This document shows positions 35,401-47,085 of a DNA stretch of 64,000 bases, one piece after another. The stretch lies in the NCBI GenBank assembly GCA_930367205.1, contig OV884012.1, forward strand, positions 37,277,520-37,341,519, given 5' to 3'. Position numbers and translations under genes: made by a program. Source of the DNA: Acanthosoma haemorrhoidale (taxonomy: Eukaryota; Arthropoda; Insecta; Hemiptera; Acanthosomatidae). The notes below the pieces were generated by a model that was given only the letters and a program-made list of their open reading frames with translations, searched no databases and was not told the origin of the DNA. The stretch's first letter is position 1; the number at the start of each line of letters is the position of its first letter.

Positions 35401-37237
35401 AGCAAATATTTTCCAAAATATTTAATACTAATTTCAGATATTTTTAAGTGTTTTTGTTTCTAAATCTTGTTTGTTTGAACTGGAGCTTGTCCCCTGTTTG
35501 AGCTAAAATCATTAAATTTCATAGGAAGTTATCATTTTATTGCCTTCAGCATACTTGAGACATTTTTAGGACCTCTATTGAGTGCATTCAAACAAGCAAA
35601 CGAAAGATTGGGTCCTTCCTCCTTGAAAGGAAAGCCATTCCCTGTTTGTTGTTAATACTTTGATATTTTTTTTTATTTTGTCTTAGTTATGGAAAGCTTA
35701 GTATAAAGGAGACTTCATAAATTCTCTCTTCCCTGGTTCCTCCCAAGTAATCTGATCAATACTTCTGTTGGAGAGAAGCTGGCATTTCATCTTTATTAAA
35801 TTGAGGTGACCTAAATATTGTTGTTTTCGACCCAATTGGTAGAAGCAGAGAGCTCCTGCAGGCCCAGACTACAGTTCACGCTAAGGTGCCCCCGGCTCGG
35901 GTCAGCGCCAGTCCCTTTGACCCCTCGACCGTGAATGAGTGTTCAGTTATCGAGGAGCCACCCCACCACTCCACCCCTCAATGAAGTGTCACCACGAAGG
36001 GGTTCAGTCAGTGCTAGTCTGTTGCAGAGACACCGGCTCTCTAAATTTCAGTCTGTATGTATTGCTATATCTGCTGTTGGAGTGGAGTGCACCAGCGGCC
36101 CGTGCAAGAAACTGAAAGAGTAGATACATTGTCGAGGACAAGCTGTTCTGATGAGGTTTGTCTGTAACATTTTGATGTGTTGACTGCATGTTGAAATGAA
36201 GTACCTTCACTATAAGTTTAATTAAATTAGTCGTTTTCTAGTATATTATGTTAACCCCCCTGAAAATAATTAACAATTCCATGGACAGATAAGTGGTTTT
36301 TCAAAACTATTAGCATTAGGATCACACGCTGTTTACTGCGTGCAACTTTTAGGTATCTGGTCGGTATAACTGCTTGGGATATATTTTCAGTTAGATAACC
36401 ATACTGCTACTTCTGGGCTACCTTCATAAGTAATTAAACGAGATATACTAAAACTAATAAATCACATTATAAACAGAAAGTAATTTGAATTGTAACGTAA
36501 AGTTATTATTAAATTGTCTTTAGAATAATACCTATAAGGGTTGGCTTTTATTATCGTGATTATTTTCCTCGTCACGTACATAAAACTTGTTCAGCTTTTA
36601 AGCTATAATTGTGCCGAAAACAAGTCTACATTAATTAATCAACAGCACAGTATTTTGTTGCTGGTCAAGTTTACGTTTATCTCTTCGAATATCCTGATTA
36701 TGACGTTGAGTGAGTATAGCTTCCTCCTATTAATAATACATTTTGAGTGAGGAAAGGAGCTATCGGTTTTTCAATCTATTTAGTGAGATAATTTTGAAAT
36801 GTGGACTTTTACGTCACAAGGATTTTAAAATATATCACAGTTTTGGTTTACATTTTGTTTGATGTATTTAAAAGTGTAAGTGAATACTCAACTCATGATT
36901 TTCTGACACTTCAACATTACTTGACTCGGTTCGTAGTATAAGACCTAGAAAATCAATATTAATACTACAAAATCCTTACACTTGATGTTCACTTTTTGAA
37001 GTGGTCAATGTCAATTTTGAGAGCCAGCCTTTGACACAAACAGACACCGTCAAAAGCATAAGACATACACTTGATGAGAGACCGATTTGGGAACCCCAAA
37101 CAAAAATTAAATGACTGTTTTTGAATCACCTAAATCTATCATACACTTACAATTCTTAAATAGGTTTCTTTGTGTATCTATAGACAAACAAATTCCCACT
37201 GCTGTTGGTCTATTGAAGGAATAGACCCTAAATTTAC
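35401..37237. other. No recognised gene
   Basis: Frame 35935-36123 lies in a GC-richer patch but has no motif and overlaps a minus-strand frame. Other sequence is AT-rich. Confidence 0.4.
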
Positions 37238-37529
37238 GATTGCACCAATAAAACTATGCTTAGACAACACAAAGATTCTAAGACTTACAATAGGCGCTCT
37301 ATTTTAAACTGATTGCACTAATAAAACTATGCTCAGACAACACAAAGATTCTAAGACTTGCAATAGGTGCTCTATTTTAAACTTATTGCACCAATAAAAC
37401 TATGCTCAGACAACACAAAGATTCTAAGACTTGCAATAGGTGCTCTATTTTAAACTGATTGCACCAATAAAACTATGCTCAGACAACACAAAGATTCTAA
37501 GACTTACAATAGGCGCTCTATTTTTCACT
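37238..37529. repeat. Four tandem copies of a 73 bp unit
   Basis: Unit starts are at 37238, 37311, 37384 and 37457. Each reads GATTGCACCAATAAAACTAT and so on, through CAACACAAAGATTCTAAGAC to CTCTATTTTAAACT. Units 2 and 3 share CTTGCAATAGGTGC, while units 1 and 4 share CTTACAATAGGCGC. The last unit decays at its end (TTTTTCACT). There are no spacers, so it is a minisatellite and not a CRISPR array. Confidence 0.95.
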
Positions 37530-40189
37530 GACTTCGAAATTTTACGTTCACTGCTTTCACTGCTACATTAAAAGGTTATGTAGAAGCTTTTACGGATACT
37601 GCAACAATTGTCTTCATCTAACTTACCTGGTGCAACTCCCAAGAGACTTTGGAGATCATATTTAAAGAGCATCACTCGTTGCGACGTCAGTCATAGTTGC
37701 GAATCAATAGATAAAGTTTATTATTCTTACCATATGTACATTTTGTACTCGCTGTGTGGCTTAGGAAAAAAAATAATATTCACATTTGTTATTCTTTCGA
37801 CATCTAATATATCCCAGTCTAGTTGTCAAATGTTGATTTACGTCAGCCTATCCCGGATAACAAAAGAAAAAGTTACAAACGACGGGTGGATAAAGTGAAT
37901 CCACGGATAGATATATCAATAGCTGTCGGCTCAGCGACAGCGGGACCCGCCTGCGACCCACTGTCATACATCATGTGGCTATCGGCTCCTTGTATCCAGG
38001 GCACTCAAAGTAGGGCAAGTTCTTACTTGATCAGGTATTTTCTCCCCCCCCCATGTAGATTCATTACCATCTATACTTGACACATTGTCCCCTAAGAATA
38101 ACAAAAAGAAACAAATGAATAAATCCAGTTAAAAAGAGAAAAATAAATAACATTGCACTGATGAAAATAGAGGGGCCTCATATGCAGTGACTATAATGAA
38201 CCAATATCAAAAGACAGAAACGAACAACATAAATGAATAAATGTTGTTCGTTGAAAATTGCAACTAAGAAAATATAGGAAGAGGGCAAAGATCTTGAAAG
38301 GTTGCTGGCATGTATTAAAATTATTAAAAGATTATAAAATTGATAATTAAAATTATAAATTGATATATTGGAGGAAGGTAATGTGTATGAATAATTGATT
38401 GGAAATAATCTATTATTTTCATGGTATGTTCAAAAATACCTGTAAAGATGAAGATTATGTGCCGGTATGAAATAAGGAATATATTTTTAGTTTACATATC
38501 ATCAACAAATATAATTTCGAGCATAACTAATGTAAAAAGTATTTTTAATTATAGAGAATAAATTCGGTGAGGAGACTGATCAACTCGTACCATTCATTTA
38601 ACGTTAAAGAGTAACAACAGTATCAATAAACAACGTTTTGGTTACAAACAGGAAATTAATAACTAATGTTAGCTAAAATAGCAAATACTAATTTTAAATA
38701 CAACTTTACATTAATAGATAGATTTCGTGTTTACTTCATTTAGCTGACGCCTTTCTTTCTGAGGATAAATGGGAAGCACTCAACCACCAATGCTTGAAGG
38801 TCCGGTGGGTTAGTATTTTGCCGAGGGTATACGCTCGACGTTCCCAGTTTGGAAACATTCTACTTATATTAAATATGATCATTATAATATCAATATTAAT
38901 ATTATTATTATATAAAACTGACTAAATTATTAATGGACAATGTGAACGAACTAAATCGTCGAGTTGTTAAAAAAATACTGTTTACTGCAGCAAATAATAT
39001 TTTCAAAAAATAAATTGCTAGAATATTATTTAAATAACCTTTTGAAATCTTTGAAAACAATGACTGTCATTCTTAACCCAAAAAAAAATATTTTCTGGAA
39101 TATTTTACTGAATTTAATTTTACTCAACCTTCTGTAGTGGTCATAACTATGAGAAAAATTCATAATGTTGAACTTTCAACAGCTTCTAAAGTCCAACTTT
39201 AAAACATACCATATTGATGAATCATTTTAGAACATACAGGCAGACAGAAATGCGTAAGATTGCACTACTTCATTGTGAAGCTGTCTGTTCCATGATATCT
39301 AAGGAAGAGTTCAGATCTACTTCAGTTTCCACCAGCTTAGTGGAAAGTGTGCTAGGAGTCCCTTCATTTATGTCGACCGTGGGTAAATATGGAAATCTTG
39401 GAATAATTCACCTGAGAAATGAATACGACCAAGAACTACGTTCACCCGAAGACACAATATTTACCGTTATTGGATGATTGAGGGGCATTAGAGGCGGATA
39501 CACCAAAGCTATTAGTCTCGTTATCTCCTTTTCTTGCCTCTTTTCTTCTTATTGACTTGTTCTTTTTTAGATTCTCTTTTTTACGACAATGGATTAGTAT
39601 CCCCTACTCCTTTTCCACATTTCTTTTGTCAGCTCTTTCCCTCCAAACGAAGAAGGGGCTTCGAAAAAAAAAAAAATAAACTTCGGATCCCATTTATTAA
39701 AGCTAAATAGTTCTTTAGGTTCTTTTAGGACGGGTTTCTTTCCTCCAATTCACTAATTATTCTTCTCATTTACATTTATTATTGACATTGACAAAATGTT
39801 GAATTTTGGGTTGAATAGAAGAATGTTTGAGGTGAGTGTTAACAAGAGGATTAGACGCTTATATTGTCTGAAAACTACTTTAAAATAAACATTAAAGTCT
39901 AACCTGTACTGAGAGGACACTTGCTTTGGCGAGGTCTGAAGTAACAAAAGGACTAAGGAACAATGCCCCAAGCAGCCAGGCCAAAGTATCATAGTGCAAA
40001 CAAGCGTATACCTAACATTCTCAGGTGTAAATTTACTACTAAATTTACTGTATATTGTTCTTAGCTATACTTAAGATTAATGATTTTGCCTCATGATTTT
40101 TGCATTTTTTGGCGACTTAATAAACGACAGTTTACTTGAAATGTTTAATATCTACGGCTACACCAAAGTGCTACTCCAAAACGGAACGA
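37530..40189. other. No recognised gene; one perfect hairpin
   Basis: Frames at 37608-37898, 37823-38080 and 39214-39477 overlap or lack motifs. A perfect 10-base stem with 10-base loop, CGAACAACAT / ATGTTGTTCG, lies at 38221-38250. A C run sits at 38043-38052. Confidence 0.4.
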
Positions 40190-40545
40190 GGCAAGCTAAG
40201 AGTAATTAAGTAGTAAATGCAGGCACGCCCTCAGTTACCTAACTAACATTAAATTAAAAATAAATGTTGCTTAGTTAACGTTAATTTCAGAGACGGCAAC
40301 AAGTGTGAGGAACTTTACCCGTTTCTATTTTCAGTTGAACTTTTAGCTAATTACGCTCCAGTAATCAGCGTCCCGCCTTACCAAGTGCAGCTATGTTAAT
40401 TCAATTAATTAAGGATTAGAGCTGGTATCAAGCGTGCTCGCTGTCATCTACAAGAACTCCGCCGGGAAAGAAATTATAATTACTTAATTGAAGCTTGTGA
40501 ATTTGTAGTTAATTGAACGGAAACTCATCGATTCTTAGTTGAAAC
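40190..40545. promoter_or_regulatory. Candidate regulatory block rich in homeodomain-like sites
   Basis: About 350 bases of balanced composition contain at least seven TAATTA/TTAATT-type cores: GAGTAATTAAG, AGCTAATTACG, CAATTAATTAAG, TATAATTACTTAATTG and AGTTAATTGAAC among others. It has no open frame and no repeat in the window. In an AT-rich genome such words are common, so this is a weak, composition-based call. Confidence 0.2.
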
Positions 40546-40790
40546 TGGAAATACCTGAGAAGGGGGGAGAAGGGAAAAAAAAAACGACGTCCGTTTACTA
40601 TTCATATGCGTTAGCCATATTATTTGAGGTATTAAGATTAAACCCGATAACTCAATAAGAAGTTAAATTTGTGTTACAATAGAGCGCGTTAAGGGTGCCA
40701 CTGTTCTCCAAAAGTATTGATAGTTCATAAAAAAAGTTATCGAAGGTTTAATTATCATAAGTTAAAAATAAAAATACCTTGTGGCATTTA

Positions 40791-42020
40791 AAGGGTTGGC
40801 CAAAAAGTCCGTTCGGTTTTTGTCGTCGCGAAACTTCAAGCAGTCTAATATAATATATAGCTAACTTCAGTCCCTCCCTTGCGAGTGCACTCTCGTCAGA
40901 TACTAGACACTTCAACGTAATTTGACGCGAAATCCCGACGAGGCTGATTGTATTTTGTGTGTTTAGGATCATCCTGAAAATGGAAAACCAAAACAAACAT
41001 TATCGACACCTCATGCTTTTTTTTTTCAAAATGGCTCAAAAAGAAAGCAGTGGAAACTTGCAGGAAGATATGCGCTGTATACGGAGAGGATCCTGTTACA
41101 GTACTTATGTTCCAGAAGTGGTTTTCAAGATTTCGATCGGGATTCGGGAAATTTTTCGGTTCAAGACGCACCTCGCTCTGGCCGGCCAACTAAGATTAAC
41201 AAAGTGAAGGAATTAGTCGACACCCATTCCCGTTATACAACTGGAGAAATCGCAGTTATCTTCAAAATATCCAAATCAAGTGTTCAAAACCATCTGCATC
41301 AACTTGACTACGTGAGCAGGCTCGATGTTTGCGTTCCCCATCAACTTGGTGAGGCTAACCTCGCCCAAAGGATTCCCATCTGCGATTCATTGCGAAAACG
41401 TGAAGAAAACGATCCTTTTTTGAAGAGAATGATGACAGGGGACGAAAAGTGGATCGTCTATAATAATGTGGAGCGCAAACGCTCATGGGGGAAGCGCGGC
41501 GAATTACCACAAACAACCCCCAAAGCAGGACTTCATCCAAAGAAGGTTATGCTCTCGATTTGGTGGGATTGGAGGGGTGTTGTCTTATACGAACTTCTTC
41601 CCACGAACAGGACCATCAATTCGGATGTGTACTGTGACCATCTGGACAAATTAAATGCAGTGATCCACCAGAAGCGTCCAGAACTAGCCAACTGTAAGGG
41701 GAATGTCTTCCATCACGACAAAGCCAGACCGCAAACTTCTTTGCAGACGCTGCAGAAGTTACTGGAGCTTGGCTGGGAAGTTTTTCCGCACTCTCCATAT
41801 TCGTCCGACCTTTCACCTTCAGATTTCCGCCTTGTTTCGGTCTCTTCAAAATTCATTGAATGGACAGACCTTCAACTCTGAAGAAGATGTAAAAATCCAC
41901 TTGCAAAATTTGTTTGCCCATGAGATGGCAGAAGATACTGGAACAAAACGGCAATTATATCATTAATTGAATAAATCGCTTTGTGTTTAAAGTTGTGTCT
42001 TATTTTCGCTTAAAACATCG
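40791..42020 (+). mobile_element. Mariner-type transposon, 3' end lost
   Basis: The left inverted end begins at 40791 after a TA with GGGTTGGCCAAAAAGTCCGT, the usual start of irritans/mori-like mariners. The coding region spans 40980-41970. After the stop, the usual downstream sequence (AATAAATCGCTTTGTGTTTA, TTATTTTCGCTTAAAACATCG) is present, but the right inverted end, expected to end in TTTTTGGCCAACCC, is missing. The element could therefore not be mobilised even if transposase were supplied. Confidence 0.85.
40980..41970 (+). pseudogene. Mariner transposase (D,D34D), frameshifted
   Basis: The N-terminus MENQNKHYRHLMLFFF lies in one frame. The helix-turn-helix and catalytic parts lie in a second frame (41204-41881), with CVPHQLGEANLAQR, MTGDEKWIVY, HHDKARPQT, and HSPYSSDLSPSDF. 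The C-terminus (QNSLNGQTFNSEEDVKIHL, ending NYIIN) is in a third frame. The three aspartates (GDEKW, HHDK, PSDF) are kept, with 34 residues between the second and third, but the normally invariant N and H of HDNARPH are changed. At least two frameshifts and a stop make it inactive. Family members cut and paste DNA at TA sites. Confidence 0.88.
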
Positions 42021-43368
42021 TTAAAATATATTCATACTCATGTTATCTTGAAGTAAAATTCAACCAGATAGATTAATCATCGCGCAACATGTCAACAATG
42101 TTTATAAAAATCGTCTTTTTTTGACAAAAAAAGCTGAGGAAAATTGAAACTGAGCCCGTAAGTAATAAAACTAATCTAAAAAACGTTTTGCATAAATAAT
42201 TGCTTTTTTGTTTATTATTTACCATTAACAACGGAAAGAAAAAGGCTAATGTTAATGATTATAAATAGCACTCCCGCCTAGCAAAACAGGTTCAAGTCGC
42301 TTTTAATATGCTTTTAAAAGAGAACGGACAGGGTGAAGGGGGCTCCGCCGGTGCGCCTCCCTCACAAAACAAACAGCAGGCGAATCAGCCCGAATTAAAA
42401 GAAAATATTGTCATATAATCATTTGTCGTTCAATTATCTGCTTCCCGCTCTGTCAGCTATTAAACCCTCGTCAGTCGCCTACGACAGAGTACAATTCCAT
42501 TCTCAGCTGAACAATCAGCAGTCACATATAGCTGCACAGTGTCAAAACAAATTCAAGCCAAGGGTTTCGTACAACAAAGGTTTTGCGAAAACCACGATAA
42601 CAATGAGGCAAGCGCTCAGCTGATGCAATCATTTTTGTACTTAGTCTTGCAACAATACAAACTGCTGGCTAGAGGGCAAAGATCTGAGTTATAGGGCTTA
42701 TGGGATTAGGAGAAAGAGGCAATGAAGGGAAGAACTTGGAAGGTCCGGCCTACATTATGGTCCACAGAGCATCTTGACAATCACGAGACGGACGAAAATG
42801 GTGGAAATCTTTCGCTATTATTATGATACGCTTCATAAGAATTTTAATGAGCACTTTAATAATTATTTGTTAGTTTTTTTAATTTAGACCGTTTTGATAC
42901 CCTACGCTCACCAAAAATACTCATCTTTTTATTACCAAGTAGATGATTAATAATGAGACGACTCATTCACGCTTCGGCTGGATCCTTGCCCTCCTGAAGT
43001 ATCTTGGACCATGGATTCTGGGTTTAATGCCATCTGCAGTTAGTTAATTTATTTATAAGAGAGAATCATATCTTGAGTACTTGTCGAACCGAATAGCTGG
43101 CTGGCTGGCATCGATTAATCTTTTGGCTTAAATAAAAATAACAGGAAGAACGCAAAAAAAGTGCTTGTTTCAATGACGGGATATTGTTCACCGTTAAATA
43201 CAAAATAATTAATTATATTTGACAAAATGTGGGTTATTATATTATTAACTGTTTCATTCAAAAATATTTAAAAGCAAACTGTAAAAGTTATGATTTTATA
43301 CAGAAACATTGTTTGCTTCATATCGAATAAGAAAGCCGAATCAAGATCATCGGATCATGAGAGTCCAG
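42021..43368. other. Unique sequence, no gene recognised
   Basis: The stretch 42240-42640 is less AT-rich and has several transcription-factor-like words (CAACAAAGG, AACCAC, AACAATG, CAGCTG twice), perhaps regulatory. Frame 42408-42623 has no domain. The rest is AT-rich. Confidence 0.3.
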
Positions 43369-43682
43369 GCAATGGCCAGTTCCTCTAATCATGTCCTGAG
43401 CGTATGTGGATCTCGCGCTCTTGGTCAGCTTCCGCTGGCTCCTATCCAGTGACGCAGCTGACGTAGGAGCGTGGGGGACTTTCGAAGACCCCGCTTCCTC
43501 CTTCGCACGCGAGGGAGGTCACAACCATGTGGACTTGGGGGCCTCATGGCTGTATATACAAACATAGTACGAATGGGCGAGTGAATGAAAATTGTAAATT
43601 GGTATGAACGAGATCATTTATCACAATTACTTATAGCCCAATCAGGCAGATTGTAATTTTATTATAATAAAGTTGTAAATAA
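43369..43682 (+). repeat. Family S interspersed repeat, longest copy
   Basis: This is the most complete copy, about 314 bases. It runs from GAGTCCAGGCAATGGCCAGT through CGCGCTCTTGGTCAGCTTCC, GACGCAGCTGACGTAGGAGC, CTTCGCACGCGAGGGAGGTC, GGGCGAGTGAATGAAAATTG and CCCAATCAGGCAGATTGTAA to AATAAAGTTGTAAATAAA. No target duplication is evident. It has no A/B box arrangement that I can defend and no coding frame. Confidence 0.85.
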
Positions 43683-46600
43683 AAATTGAATCTGTACGCA
43701 TAGGTATCTGTGCAATGCTTACGAACAGTGATATTGCAGTTATTATACCATTAAACTCATAAGAGTTTATCGATTTGTACCATGATAACAAATGGTTAAA
43801 ATAAGAGATAGTAATGTAAAAATGGCACTTCAAATTATAAAACGGTCCAGACTTTCAATTGCAGAAGCGATTTGCTAAGTAATTGAGTCGCCGAAGAGAG
43901 TTATCATAGGAGGCAAGCAGTTTAACCTATCCTGAGGGGTAATGGTGAAGTAGGAAAGACAATATGGAACAGCTGATTAGCGATGCAGGTCTCGTCGTGG
44001 ACAGAGCTATTACCCCGCATCTGGACCATGAGATAGCTGCCGCAGCGCCTCCTCAATCATAATCTAGCTGGCAGTATGATTTTGAAACGTTGCCATCAGT
44101 GTCCACCAGAGGTCGTATCTGCGTCAGCTCACGTAGTAAATCCCTACTTTTGTAACTTCCATATCGAATTATGGGTTGAACATTCAGCCATTAGGCTTTT
44201 ATCTCTAAGGATAGGCCAAAGCTCGTTCTGAATGAGAATTGCAAGTGTTATAATGTAATAGAATTGTCTATGTGTACCGCTTATTTTGTAAAGGTACACT
44301 GCAATATATGTGAATGGGTCATTGAAACTCAATTTGAAATCGACAATTTTCTCTTCAGATTATCATTACCACTACATATTACCACTTATTATTTCTAATT
44401 ACTACCATCTTGCTATGTCACTGGTCAATGTTATTTAATCTGTTATACAGTTATACAATAGTTACATGGCAACAAAATATATGTACTCCTATATGTAAAG
44501 ATACAAGCACAATATTATGCCCTCATCAAGTTTATTCAGGTCATGGGTATCTCAGAGCAATGCGTTATGAGTTCCAACTAGCGAAGGACCGCCATTGCTT
44601 GGTTTCACCAGTACGGAATCACGGAATCCATCACATTGTCCTGACTCACTTAGTCTCAAGAAGACAAGTTAAGAATAATGCTAAGAAGGATGATTCACTA
44701 GTGTAGTACGAAGGACATTTAACTGGTCAATGACAAAGGCAAACACAGGTACTTCCTTGAGTTCATCTACTCATAAAGACCACGAATCGCCCAATACAAA
44801 TAGTATTGGTACACTGTATTTTTCCTCTGAATTATCCAAATTTTTTTACGTGATCATTTTAGTCACATGCAATATTTTTATATAGGTGGGTACTGAAACA
44901 TTTTATGGAATTCCAATTGAAAAATATTCCTAAATATGCGCTAAGTATACTTTAAGCTATTCATTCATATCCACATTTTAAGCGGGAAATGAATCAACTG
45001 TGCTGGTCCTGCTAGTGCTAACTAGAACTAGTATTCGGCAGAAATAACCGACCCTTGATTTGATCAGTCCCAATTGATCGTCCTCCCTGGGTTAGTCCTC
45101 ACCAGAATTTGAGTACATTCATTAGTAGTCGGTACCCGAATTAGATCATTCACAACCCCATTTCCAGACGCTGCGCTTCATAGCCCTCGGGTTAAGAAGA
45201 CGTGACGTTTTCGTGGAAGGGTTGGCCAGAATCTTCGAAGTAGGGGAAGATTATCTAAGGAATAGGCCGTAGACGATGATTTAACAATTTTCATGCAAGC
45301 GGAGGGAGGAATAAGATTATAACTGTCAGTCCTCGCCTCAATTTGTCTGTTTTCTGGGATTTTGTCACATTTTAAAATCATTTTAAAACAATCGGTAAGA
45401 CTATGATTACGATGTTGTAATGCAGTGTTTAAAAACTTCAGCTTCTTCTGTTTGTGTCCCGCAGTCCACCTATTGGTTCAATTGTCCTTAAAATACAAAA
45501 AAACAATTCTATTCTTCAGAACAAGCATCTATACACTTGTGTAGACATTGCCCTTAGAGGCCAAGTTAACCGGATAAGAGACAAGGTTAAAAGGGCTTTA
45601 GATTAATGACATTCTAAAGGGCCTTTAGAACCATGAGCGTGTTGGAATCCGTTGTTGTTTCACTGTTTTCTTAAACCGTCTACCACCTTCCTTTCTTTAC
45701 CACTGAACTGAATTCATATCCTAAAACACCTTACTAATGAAGTTCCCAGTAGTAGTGAGTTTTCATTTTCATATCTATTATTTATTTTTTTGGCGTAAAT
45801 TATTATTTCCCTTGATACATTCCGTTATAAAATAACACGGGAATAAATACGATTTGTAATATTTCTTACTGAAGAATATATAATATTTATGATTGAAAAG
45901 GTCGATGTGACCTTTCGGATCGGCCGCCGAATTAATAGCCTCGTCTGAGGCGTTGGCAGATTGCCTGTGCTAACTCTGAGGGCTAGACTGGGAACGGTGT
46001 CTCTCAGTCTATTCCTGTCACGGCTCTGCTCACCTGTCACCCGTCTGGAATCCGAACTTGTATTTAAAGCTTGAAAGTTACTAGTGGTGGTTTACAACGC
46101 CTTCAGACTAAAAAAAATATTGTCAATAATACAAAACTAAAAGTGAATACTTTATGATAATTAATTATCATCACAGAATGTCACTATTGAATAAATTTTG
46201 TTAACGAAATCGTTCATCCGTTAAGTTCCATAAATTCTATTAAAATTTCCGTACAATAATAAAAAGCCTAAAACTCTATCGTCACAAATATATATTTAGC
46301 TGCCTTTGGGAACTCCAACTATGTAGTGAACCCAATATACCAGCAATAAAACACGCTGAAGCTGCAGTACTAAATGAAATTACAAACAGTGTTTTATACC
46401 AGGTCCGGTTGATAAAACATTTCCAAAATCCCAAAGAGAGACACTGAAACACATCTGGCAGAAAACATATAAAAGAAGACATAGCACATACTTGAAATGG
46501 AATTTAAAAAAAAAGTTATTCCGGTTGATAAGTTATAAGTTTATAAATACTACGAACATATTTATAATACTATGTCCTATCATCATATCATATGACTAAT

Positions 46601-46904
46601 AAAGGACCACTAGAAAAAAATTGCAACAAAAAACAAAAATGAGTACTTCCATCTGTATACATAAATGAATGAATAAACAAAGCCAATTAATCCTGACTAG
46701 GGGGAAAAGAGCACTAATGGTTGCTAGGCTAATGAAAATATAGATAAACAGAATGAAAATGATGGATTATGAATGATAGTGAGAAAAGGAACTGGTAATG
46801 ACTAGATTTAAAGATTGGGAGGATTGAATATCAATGGGAATAGAACTCCAACGGATGTGAAAGAACGTTCAAAAGAAAGTAAGGTGGCTATTTTAGTCAT
46901 GATA
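43683..46904. other. No recognised gene
   Basis: Frames up to 98 codons (44410-44706) show no family motif. GC-balanced patches at 43880-44120, 45060-45260 and 45905-46040 are unassigned. Confidence 0.4.
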
Positions 46905-47085
46905 TTATTGAAGAGGAGTGATCCAAGGAAGTATTGGCAAAGGTTGGAAGGGTGCAGCAATCCCAACTCGGAATAGTCTCTTTAATCGTGCCTCGATATC
47001 CCCAGAGAGACCGCCTTAAAGCACGCAACCGTAGTCAAAATGGCAGAAGACAAGAGAGGAAACCCTAGTTCGGTTCTGGGAGATG
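46905..47085 (-). pseudogene. LINE reverse transcriptase C-terminal remnant
   Basis: The minus strand reads RTRVSSLVFCHFDYGCVL, stop, GGLSGDIEARLKRLFRVGIA in one frame. This fits the segment of insect LINE ORFs with consensus R.RLV.SLV.PHFDY.C..Y.....RLQR..N..IR. It is followed by PLPILPWITPLQ and another stop. The remnant is ~60 codons, so clade assignment is not possible and it cannot function. Confidence 0.45.

Noticed and set aside
36145..36205. Another CTGATGAG plus GAAA pair
   Set aside because: The boxes are about 40 bases apart with no complementary stem between them.
37238..37529. Regular repeats resembling a CRISPR array
   Set aside because: The 73 bp units are directly adjacent with no variable spacers, and the context is eukaryotic.
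39214..39477. 87-codon frame as a candidate exon
   Set aside because: No domain, no splice context I can defend, and no composition change at its borders.
41355..41849. Frames overlapping the mariner transposase on both strands
   Set aside because: They are alternative frames of the transposase region; only the frame with GDEKW, HHDK and PSDF motifs is meaningful.
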